Shown here in pieces: positions 12,250 through 23,100 of a DNA stretch of 64,000 bases; positions within the stretch are counted from its first letter, which is position 1; the number at the start of each line of letters is the position of its first letter. This DNA comes from Spirometra erinaceieuropaei (taxonomy: Eukaryota; Platyhelminthes; Cestoda; Diphyllobothriidea; Diphyllobothriidae), in NCBI GenBank assembly GCA_902702965.1, contig CACRXP010000089.1, forward strand, positions 1,098,330-1,162,329, read 5' to 3'. The translations under genes were made by a program, and so were the position numbers. Under the pieces are notes generated by a model, which worked only from the letters and a program-made list of their open reading frames with translations, did not search any database and was not told the DNA's origin.

Positions 12250-13378
12250 AGATTAATGATTCCGGAAAAACATTGCCTCAATCTACTGAAAAGATGTCTC
12301 CCGGGTCCGCTCATCAAGTCGCTAGACCAGCTCGTCAGAATAAGATGCAAGATCACCCGAGAAAAGACCAGATATGAATTTCTAAAATCCTGCAGACGGA
12401 CTCAGACTTACTCTCACCAACTAAGTAACACCCTCCGAAGAGATGGTCTGTGGCCCGCTCTACAAAACCTTGACCGTCTTACCCTTTCGAAAATGGGTGA
12501 ATTCGAATACTCACTGTCACATATGCGCTGCCAGCTAGACCAGTCAAAGCATGTGATGGACTCGGTGAATCCAATGTGTTGGTTATTGTTTACAAAATGC
12601 CTTTTGAACTTGCAAGCTAGGATAAGACAATCGTTCCGCGCTGATCTGATGAAGTCGCTAAATAAACAACCCGTAGACGAATCGCTTCCAGTAAATCCAG
12701 CTGACTACATTGTTAACATGTCGGATTTGAGACTGACTAAACTGTAAGCTGAGGCCCTCTCTTTGGGACTTAAGTTTTGTGTGCCGAGGAGAAAAATCGA
12801 TGCGACGGAGATTGAGGCTCAATTTGAAGACCTATATCACCAATTATCGGAATTAACACCGACGTCAGAGGACAATGTGAGATGGTTGAAAGCAAAACTC
12901 ATAGATATCGCCTATTAATACAGAACTTTCTGGTCTACGCAACGCTCACTACTAGCTAGACAACACTTCTCGGCCCTAACTGACCTACGTATGACCACTG
13001 AAGTTGTCGTCTCAAGAGCTGACAAAGGAAGCGGTGTCTTGATCCTAAACAAGACTGATTTTGTGAGAAAGATGGAAGCGATATTGAGTGACTCCAGCAA
13101 ATTTTCCTCGGAAGCCCATGAGAAAGAAGAAACAAAAGCGCTAGACGACCTTATTGAGAAAAAGGTAAAATCGTTACGTGAGAAGCAAATAATAGACGAG
13201 AATATGGTTGCGTATCTTAGTCCTGTAGGTTCGCATATTCCCAGACTATATGGACTGCCAAAATTGCACAAACGAGGGGTAACATTACGATCAAGATTAA
13301 TGATTGTCAGCTGGAGGAAGTAGATGGTTTCGAAAAGCTCGAGACTAGGCCATTGTCGGATTGACAGAGTAATGACGG
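12250..13378 (+). mobile_element. Penelope-like element fragment inserted in the RTE relic
   Basis: Two long frames (to 12747 and 12991-13323) carry the N-terminal region and first reverse-transcriptase motifs of Penelope-like elements: LGLKFCVPRRKID, VVVSRADKGSGVLILNK and SHIPRLYGLPKLHKRGVTLR. The catalytic palm and any GIY-YIG endonuclease are absent, so this is a 3'-truncated piece. Stops at about 12745 and 12918 break it. Confidence 0.85.
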
Positions 13379-13379
13379 C

Positions 13380-13960
13380 ATCGTTGCCAAGAGTAATGCT
13401 GCTCACAGGATTTTCACAACGTTTAGAAGGTTTCTATAGGCTCGATTCCATATATCCATCGCCACGAAAATCCATGTGTGCTGGGCATCCATATTGTCGG
13501 TCCCCCTTACACGGTTGTGAATCCTGGGCTGTGCGCGCGGAAGGCTAACGAAGACTGGAAGTATTTGACCATTGTTGCTGTAACCTACCCATCAAGTGAG
13601 GGACACTAGCGTACCTTATCATGAGACAGTCCGCACTTGTTGCAAAAACATCACAGGGGTATCTAAGGCTACCTACAAAAAGACGGCTGAGGTGGTTTGG
13701 GTCTATCCTCGACGTCTGCCTCACGAGTGCACTGATGCTGCCCCTGATCCGACGCTGCAGCCCATCTAAAATAGTCTCGCTCTCTGCAGTCCATCAAGGC
13801 TGGACTTTATGTATTTAGCCTCCGTTGCTGGAGGAGTGAATGGGTTGAGCTGTCCAGACCCATTGCCGCAGATCGTTGGGCGTGGGAAGTTAAAATTCTC
13901 TATATGCTCGAGGCCGAACAAATTGGGCATAAGCACAGCCGTACTGAGTACAAACGCAAC
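13380..13960 (+). mobile_element. RTE-like LINE relic, 3' part (resumes after the Penelope-like piece)
   Basis: The strand encodes GCESWAVRAEG and KRRLRWFGSIL, then EWVELSRP-type sequence, aligning with [22 protein letters not shown] and REWVELSRS of the 59655-60890 frame. Confidence 0.75.
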
Positions 13961-16814
13961 CCACAATTAGACCCCTAAGAACGTGGACGCACGATGTCGG
14001 GTAGCTAAGCCAGTCCTCGAGCGTAATCAGTCGCTAACCTAGAAATTCTTGCCTCCCATAGTTTAGTATTACCAAAATAATACCTTCGAAATGCTGCGAA
14101 GACTCGGAGGCATATTTTCTTCGTTTATTTGTTCCGTTCGCCTCACAGTATATACTTCCGTATGCTGCATACTGCGCTTTTTCAGTCCAACCCCGAGTAT
14201 CGTTGATTGGCGCGGTCTCCGTTATTCGTACGTGGCATTGCTTAGGGAAAGGCTAAACCGGAAAGTGGGTGTAAGAGTCTTATAGGAGACGTTTTCGCAG
14301 CGCGTCATCACCTACCGGGGAATTAGTTGTCCGAATAAATCCTCCTAGCGCCTACACGCTGCCTATTTAAAGGCGTCTACTTTCCTTTGTAGGGTGAAGG
14401 CGGCCCACCGACGTATAAGCCGGCACAAATTTAACCAATACTCACCACAGTATTCTGCCCCCCTATATCATAACCCGCCGTATGCTATATTTCTGCCTCA
14501 CATCGGCATTTTCATGTTGGTTTTATTAAATAAAAGGCTCCATGTCCCATGCGATCATGTTCCGCCGTTAAATGCTCTTTTCAACATCTTTTCTTTCCCG
14601 GTTTTATAAGTTTTATGCTTTCTGATTCCTATCTTTTTCCAGCGGTTTAACCGCTAGTGCTCCTGTCGCATTATTTTTAGTCCCTACGCGTTGTTCGTCT
14701 TCCAGTTGTTTTTCAGATAGCCTTTCGTGCTTTACCCTGAATACCAATGTCTTTGTTTCATAGTCTTACAGATTCCAAGAGAAAAGCATCCAGACGTTCA
14801 CGAGTCTTTGACTCTCAGATAAATCCTAAGTTTTTGCCTCCATCCGACAGACTGATTTCCGGGTCTGAGCCGTTACCATAGTTATCCCCTTCGTCTGATA
14901 TTGCTGGGGAGATACCATCCGGAAATTGACTTATTTGGTGTGTTTCCAGGACACAGCCGCATAGTATTACTCTCGTGGGTGTTGAACGCACAATTAATGC
15001 CCATGGACATTGCTGGCCATGGTTTCGCGGTCGGCTTATTTAAAAATTATGAAACACATATACATAACCTGGATGAACAACCACATGCCTTAGTGCTTAT
15101 CAAGGCGCTCCGAATAAAATGACCGACCTTTTTGATATTTCTTACTGCACATTTTTAAATAGCATTTTCACCGATGAAGTGTCAGACCACATTAGCACAC
15201 GTTGACAGAAATTGTGCTCGATGGAGACCCAAATGGCCTCAAAGGTAATTATTTTAAAGAAGTCCTTTAAAAGTATCATGGGGCAGATTCGATGCTGGAG
15301 TGGAGTAACGGGAGAGAAAAAGGCGACTACTGAGAAAATTTAATTTTGGTCTGAAATCTCGAATACCACTATCGAACTCCCCACTATCATTACAAACAGG
15401 AGGGGAGTCGCTGCTGTGTACGTCAGTATACATCTAAGTGAGTTCGTGAATTCACACGGTTCGCCGTTTCTGTCTTTGCATGAATCCATGGGTCGACTGT
15501 TTGATCCGTCTCAAGAATTTACCACACAAGGAGCAGGTGTCCCATACAGTCTCTGGTAAGGTTGTCTACTTGTAATGTGTGTTCGCAAAGTCGCATAAAC
15601 TCCGGAGAGCTGGATATGCAGGTTGCTGTGCACCTATCGCTTCGGTCGTTGATCTTTGGTTGTGGAAAAGTCAGAGGGTGGCGTGCATCGTCATCTGACA
15701 ATTATGATCCAGTCGCCTCATCGTTAGGTACTATTCGTACACCCTTATCTGCAGTTACCAACTTGGTTTCGCAGCGTAGTTACAGTCTCCGCAACTAAAT
15801 TACAACTAGTAGACGACGAGACTTTTCTTTTTTGGAGATTAGGTTCTTTGGTCTTACCTCGGAGCGCCTAAGCATTGAATCAGGCATGTAAACGACAGTC
15901 TTTCGACGACCTCCGACAGCCTATAACTGGAGAGGTTTATCGCTATGATCCGTGTTAGTTGATTGCCTCCGTTCTGTTCCGTGCCAGCAGTTAAATAACG
16001 CGGTTGAAGGACCCAGTTCTTAGACAAGAGACATCTTCTGTCGCCTAAAACTACAATTAGACTGCAGAAACCCAAAGTTGGTTGCTCGAACCCGTAATGT
16101 CAGATGAACTTGTACGAGCGAATAAGGCCACCTGAATTACTGACTAATACACTTTGATGTGTATTTCACGGACGACCTCATACGAAGGGCGAAATGAAAC
16201 CGGTTTTTTGTACTCAGCTGCAACCGCTGAGGCTACTGTACAATGTCAGTCATTGATCTTCCCGTCTCCTACTTTTTATGTTTAATCCTATCTACTACGA
16301 TTTTTTTTCAAGCGTTTTATCAGCGGTGTGACAGGGGGAGTGATAAATCGTGCCGTGACTAATCCAAGGCAAGGCCTTTGTTTCCGATGATGGGAGTGGA
16401 TTGCTATCCATCGTTTTATCACAATCCTAAGGTAGTGTAACTTTCCAATGGCCCGTGAGTCGAGCGCTTTAACACGTCTTCAGAGTATGCACATGCAGGT
16501 CCATTTTTCATCTCGACCGCATGTTAAAATTTACGCCACTGTCGTTCACGAACGCCATTACTTGCCGTTTGATACTCTCGGTGCATGTCCATGCGCGTAC
16601 GGTCTCTAGTACTGCCAGCCCTGTTTTTACACCCATGATCACCCTGTTGCTGTATACTCCACCATGCATTTTTTATTTTTATAATAATATCCCAATCGAG
16701 ATGTCTGCCATTTCTGACTCTTCATGGTCGGTGATTTTTTTCTGTCTTTTCCACACGCCCTTCTTTCCATCATAGAACTTCAACATTGTTTGTAGGGTCC
16801 AACCTCCAGCCTGC
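13961..16814. other. Region upstream of NPC1 with no recognised gene
   Basis: Only short frames without family landmarks. Any NPC1 promoter or 5' UTR exon should lie here or further left, but I cannot point to one. Confidence 0.5.
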
Positions 16815-16837
16815 CATCTTTTCTCTTTTTTTAGTTC
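16815..16837 (+). promoter_or_regulatory. Splice acceptor three bases before the NPC1 start codon
   Basis: A long pyrimidine tract ending in AG at 16833-16834 is followed by TTC and the ATG. This fits either a 5'-UTR intron or a spliced-leader trans-splicing site, a process known in flatworms. Sequence alone cannot tell the two apart, and I see no core promoter. Confidence 0.5.
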
Positions 16838-17130
16838 ATGCGCCTTACGGACCTAGTTCTTGCATGGCTCCTGCCACTTACGCTTGGCGACCAGTGCATC
16901 TGGTACGGTCTGTGCCCAACTCAGGACTCGGAGGGCACGTACTGTGCAAAGAACGTGTCCGCCACTCCTCTCAGAAATGGATCTGATGGAATACTCCAAA
17001 CACTGCTAGAACTGTGTCCAGATTATGCTTCTCCTGACAGTAGCGCAGAGTCGGTACCGGTTTGCTGCGATGCGGCTCAGGTCAACGCATTTTCAGTCGG
17101 TATCCAGAGTGCCAGCGTCCTTCTCGGAAG
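16838..17130 (+). CDS. NPC1: NPC1 exon 1: signal peptide and start of sterol-binding domain
   Basis: The exon encodes a hydrophobic signal peptide (residues 1-17, [17 protein letters not shown]) and then QCIWYGLCP, the family's QCxWYGxC opening, ending near CCD and an SVLLGR stretch. There are two N-glycosylation sequons (NVS, NGS). It ends with GGA AG before GTAGGT, leaving two bases for the next codon (phase 2). The ATG was chosen because it starts the signal peptide directly. A strong pyrimidine-rich acceptor (ending ttttttag at 16834) lies only three bases upstream, so a 5' leader is probably spliced on here. Confidence 0.93.
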
Positions 17131-20100
17131 GTAGGTGGTGACATTTTTGATACCCTGCTACTGGTGGTTGACTGATCGTAAGCATAGTAATGGAGGTGGC
17201 GTTGGTAATTTTGGTAGTAGTGGCATTGGAGTTGATGCAGTGAAAACGATTGGAGGCCCTAATGCCAGTAACTTATCGCTGTCCAGAATTCGACTCCCTC
17301 ATAATATCTCCAAATCGCGACATTTACGAATATTTGAATGGGTTTCAGGACCTAATATCTTCCAAACGGCGTCCGCTTAGTTATTTCAAGGTTTATGAAC
17401 GCCCTTAATTGGCTTTCCTCAGAGCTGGAAGGGCGCACGCGACGTGCTCTAGGAAGCCGTGATCACGTGGTACGTAGCTTGTCGTATGCGCCAGGGCCGG
17501 AAGGCGCATACACGTTTGAGACGCTACAGTAGCAGCAACAGAGGCGGAGCAGGAAAAGCAGCAGCAACATAAACCACGACAAAAATGACCAAGACACAAT
17601 GCTGTCTAGGTCTTATTGTTCACTAACCGCCTTGAACTGCCGATTTGTAAAGCATGTTGCATTATTTGGCAGATGTACTATTCTTACCTACAAAGACGGG
17701 GGTGACAGGAATGACCGTTTTTTTGGCGGTCCGTGTGGACCTGGGATTTAATTCCTGACGTATTTGTTTGTCCACCTTAATTATTGAACCGCGTGTCCTA
17801 TACGCAGTTCGATAGTTAGACCTGTCGGCCGCCGCCAGTTAAACCACGTGTTGTGTATGACCACGCAGAATGGAATAGAAAGTGGGTGGTAAACAACGAC
17901 GTTAGACGTTTACATGGGAGCTTTTACCCTATCATTTTGAATTGACCGACAAGTTCGACTACCCCGATCGATGTGTCAGGCATATATTTTTCGTGATACG
18001 GGGATTTTTTTCAACCCTAGGCCAATCCCGTGGGAATTCTTCCTATGCCTCACCGAGTTAATTATCTATTCAACCTCCTTTGCCAGTAGTCCGTCCGAAA
18101 TTTCGGTTTGTTCGTGAGTGGTAGTCGGAACTACCATGTTTCAGTTACCTGACCCTTAGCCAAACCGGAATATGCCAAGGTCGCTGGAGGTCACAGCCGG
18201 AAGACTGTGCATGATAGACCAAGCCAGTGACATATAAGTTAACTCATGTCGGTCCTATCAAATCTCGTTAGTTTTTTCCGATCTTGCTTCTTTCATGCAA
18301 AAGCTACCTGTTTTGCATTATCTTTGTCCTCTCTCCAGTCTAGTATTGGTACTAGGCACTGCATGTTTGTTGGGGGGGTCTAGGACAGGAAAACACTCAC
18401 TTCAGGCACACCTAACAATATTTATGCGGACTCCCGTTTTCAGATGTCCTGCCTGTTTCGCAAACTTTCGACGACTCTTCTGTAAGATGACTTGTGATCC
18501 TCACCAAAGTGCCTTTCTTCAGCCACTGAACGTCACCAAAACTGACGCGGTGACAAAAGTCCTTTACGTTCTCACAACACATTTTGCTGAGGGATTTTTC
18601 AACAACTGCAAGGTAGGCACTTCTTTAGTCCCCATCTTCTTCCTCCTTTACCACCATCCTTATCTTTGGATGTTGTATCAAACCCCTTGGGTCTACGTAC
18701 AACTGATGGAGCGGGCCCTTAATCTGACAGATAGAAGAATTTCACTCCCGATTTGTGCCTCCAACCTCGACAGGCAACGCTTTACAAGCGTGAAAAATTT
18801 TCTGGATCGTTGCGAACTAGACAAATGGGTTCGATGATCTTGAGCCTGGGTCTGATCGACCTGACCACTTAATTAGAGGTTATAAGGCCCAAGTCTAGCG
18901 TTAAACTTAGAATACACGCATGTTGACATGCAAATGATGAGATCTGAGCGTTTTCCAGCAATGCACATTGATTTTGTGGTTTTGAACATGACCCTCATCC
19001 TTCGTGACACGTTTCACAAAACGATTTTTTTAACTGGCTCAAGCATTTTGCAGTCGTTGCCCGGTAATTTCACGAGTTGTATTGGTTACTCTGAGCTCGG
19101 GTTAACTAAAAGAAGAGGACCTTGTGGAATGCTTCTCTTGTTTGCCTAACTTTGAAAAATCGTCCAGTGCCATCACATCAGGCTTTCGAGGTTGACAAAC
19201 GACAAATCCAACTTTAATTGATCCTCCTTTAGTTGAGGGGGTAGTTTGGAAAATTTTCACTAATAGAAATATATCACCGGTTGATTGTCCTCACTTCATA
19301 ATGTTTGAAGCCACTGAATCCTGCAAACGTTTGCGTAATTTAACTCACTCACTTTTGCGCACGGGGGTTTGTGAAATATTTTATTTTGCAGATGCGGGTC
19401 AGCGGACTGTTTTAAAACCCGTGCAGATCAGATCTAAGCTCAGAAAAACGTGCATTTCACCACTGAGTTCTAGCAATTATGCATGCTTGCTTAACTAGCC
19501 TACTAGACCGACGGTGTCAGACCCAAAGCCCTTTTTTCAAGACAGCTGCTATCTCTAAGTTCTTCTCCAGTCGTTCTGACTTTGTCTTGTCATCCTAACA
19601 GCACAAATGTGGGAGGGGAGTGTGGGAACTTCGCTGGGAAAGTCTTTCTCACTACAATTCTAGTCACGCACAAGTCGCCACTGCCCCCTATGACAGTGAC
19701 GGTAGCCATTGATTCCTACCTACGAACTATCAACGTGTACCAGGGAAGACTAGTCGTTTCGTTCGTAACTCGGCCGTTTGAAGTTGGTTTTGTTTTCTTC
19801 TGGAAATTGTCCATCTTGACGCAATTAACTGCTGGCAAGTCCAATCCGTTAACTATCCGTATAATTCAATTCGAACGCAAGTTTCCAAGGCCTCCACACG
19901 CAAAGCCCAGCATTCACAACCGTAGAGAAGGACAGACCGGACAGATGCACGGTACACGCGAATCTTAGTGGCGCTGGACGTGTCGCCTCGGATCCATAGG
20001 CATTTTGTAAGGCTTGAGAAAACCCAGCGGGCAGCATCATTTCGGGAGACAGTGTCCTTGCTATGTCCATTCGGCAGCAGCCTCGCCCCGAGTTATTTAA

Positions 20101-23100
20101 AACTGTTTACCTCTTCAAGTTGACAGCCATCAATCTCGAGAGGTGCCTTCTCTTGACCAGGGATGCAGCTTGAAAGCACTTTAGTCTTCTCCGCGTTGGT
20201 AAATAAACCGACCGATTTAGCGACCTCATTCGTCCGTGACAACATAGACTGCAGATCACCAAAATTTGTAGCAAGTAAGGCAATATGATCGGCATAGTCA
20301 AAATCAGTCAGCCGGTGTCCGGGTGCAAACTTAACGCCCTCAACTGCAGAGTTCTTCCGCTGATCCAGTCACTGCGGCGTCGCTGGGTATATCCAAGGAT
20401 TTTCTTAGCTGCCCCACAGACACGTCAGCGGATGTTTGTTGCGATGCTAGGAACACGTGTTGGTGACAAGCAGTCGATTCTGATCAGCGAAGTTCAGCAA
20501 TCTCTCACCATTTCCACATCGACAACCTAGCCGAAAGCGGCCAATAAGATGACTGTTTGTGGAGTCGCCAGGTCCAGTCCGACCACCCCGGCGACAATCA
20601 GCAGATCGTGGCGAGGGAGTCTTTCAACTAATGCTTGCAAATGCAAGTAAAACATCTCTTTATTGCGCTGTTCGGCAGCTGAAGTTGGTGCATGCACAGA
20701 GATGATGGAGATGTCCGTGAAGTGACCCTTCAGTCACACGTAGGCCATCCGGTCTTTGATTGGTTCCCAAGCAAGTAACTCGAGGTCCGTTTGTTGCGGG
20801 AGGGCGATAACTACACCGTGTCTATTAGAAGAGTCGCTTGGGCTGCTGTGGTACAGGGCGAAGTGTGATTTAGCTCTGGAGATCTTTATTTATCGAGAGC
20901 CTGAGTCAGGAAGTCGTACTTCAGACAGACAGCAAACATCTATGTTGTACTGATTAAGGCTGCGCGCGGTCAGATTATGGGTACCGGGACCCACGAACGT
21001 TCGCACATTCCAGCATCCAATACCGAGAGTCCGTCCCCGATTGAGTAGTACAGCTGGCATACAATTCGCCTGCACCACTGGACCTGGGTTTCGGAGCGCG
21101 TCGGTTCCCGCGGACGCCGTAGCACGGGTCGTGATACTGTAGTCGGGCCTATTTGAGGAGGCTCCTTGGGGATGTTAAATACATGCGGGTCCCCAACAGC
21201 CGCTCGGATTGTTTGTTCGAGGTCGTCTCCTCAAGCGCTTTGGCTTAAGAGCCTAGCCACAAGACAGCGGTAGCAAGCAAACTTGTTTAATGGCGGTTCG
21301 CGGTCGCCATGTCACGGTGCTGTTATTGGGCTTTGTGGCTTTTTTATAAGGCTTTCAGTGTGCCAGACCTCTGCCCTCCGCATCCCGGTAGCACTGTTGC
21401 TGCTGGTCCGCAACTGCTTATTTTGCAGCTGATCTTCACTGAAGGCCGTCCCACTATCCGCTACCTGTGGACGCGCCGCGTAGCAGCAGCTGGGCCAACT
21501 AGCAACCCGTCTTCCCGGGCAAAATCGTAAAATATTCTGTGGGTTTTTGTGGGTTATTTGAAATGTGCGCTAACTAGTTGAGTCATCTCACGTCTCAATG
21601 TTCGCCTCATCAACCTTTTTCACCTTCTGGTTTTTCCTAGGTTTTCCAATCTCCTGGTTCGTCATGTTTCTTGTCTTTGTCGGCCTGTTGACAATCTTTG
21701 TCGCGAATGAGCTTTTCCAGACCTGCAACGCTGCTCGCCGTCGCCGACAGCAGGATCACTTGAACGTCACCAGCGAAGTCGTCATATCTACACCACCCAG
21801 CAACCCAAGTTCTCTTGGCTTTCATGCAAGGCTTGGCCCTGCGGTCGAGGCGACCCTCTCTAAAGTGAGTCATTAAGATAATGAGGAAAAACGTAGCGTT
21901 CCCTGGACAAGTGCGTTTAAAATCTGGGAGCTAATTCTGGTAATCAAATACTTGTAAAATTTTCAAGAAGGTGCATGTCTTAGGGCCCATGACTACTTTT
22001 TGTTTCCTCGGCCGAGCGTGGATAAGTTACTGCCGCCATTCATGTGCTGTCCACGTATGTTCTCGCGTGCTTGCTATAATTGCATCCCGGCTGTTGAACA
22101 CCTTTCCTGGTGCCCTGACGGATTGGACCTTTTTGAAATAGTGACGAAAAGTCAGATGTCCTTGATGTGAGGGGGGATCGGGCGGCCATCTACCAGCCGA
22201 AAATCTTGTAACTACCTCACCCCCTGGTTGTTATCCACACCTGCGACTTCGACTGCTTCATCTTCGAAGTCATTCGCCGTTTTGATAGCACCAGTTTCCA
22301 ACTGAGAATTGGGATCCGCCCTTCCCCGTGTCTGCTGAGTTTGCCAACATAATTACACCTACGGCAGAATACTTGCCGTTTATAGACAACGGACTCCTTT
22401 TCACCTCTGAGTTGAAGGTATTTTGGGATCAAAACTCGACGACAAATTTTGGTGTACGGTTTGTGGCGACTCCGCCCTCTGTTGATATGGGCCTCGTGGT
22501 CGTGGCTATCGAACCAACCTTCACATGCGGAATCCTTTGCCATGGCTTGGGATATTTGAATGTTTACCACTCTCCCTAAGGTCACCATCTCCTTGTCGAA
22601 TGCTGATAGGATTATCTTCCTCGAAGGTACTCTGTCGGTGTTCGAGCTCAACCTTGGCAGGTGACATTCTACAATGATCTACCTGTCGTCGGTATGTCCT
22701 ATTGCCTTGCAGCCACTCCTTGCGGGGCATTGAATTGCCTGCAGTGTGATGATCCACTTTATGTGGATCACCGCCTAACGGTTGATCTGGTGGAAGAGGT
22801 GGGCATCGGTGGTTATTGTTTTTTTCTTTCTCTATCACAAACAACCTTGTAGCTGGTGTCCTCGGAAGATACTTAAAATCAACGAAGCTAAGCGCAGCAA
22901 ATCTCCCTGCATTTACTTCTACCAACTGTTGTGTGTCTCCGTACGACTGTACAGGGTGTCGCAGGTATGTGCCCGCGTTTAAGTTGAACGGTCACTTCAG
23001 CTTCGTCGATGCGTTTGGATGAACGTTGCACAAATCTACATCACGCCACGCATACACTGCCGGCAATTGCTATGAACGAGGATGTAGCATAGGCGACACC

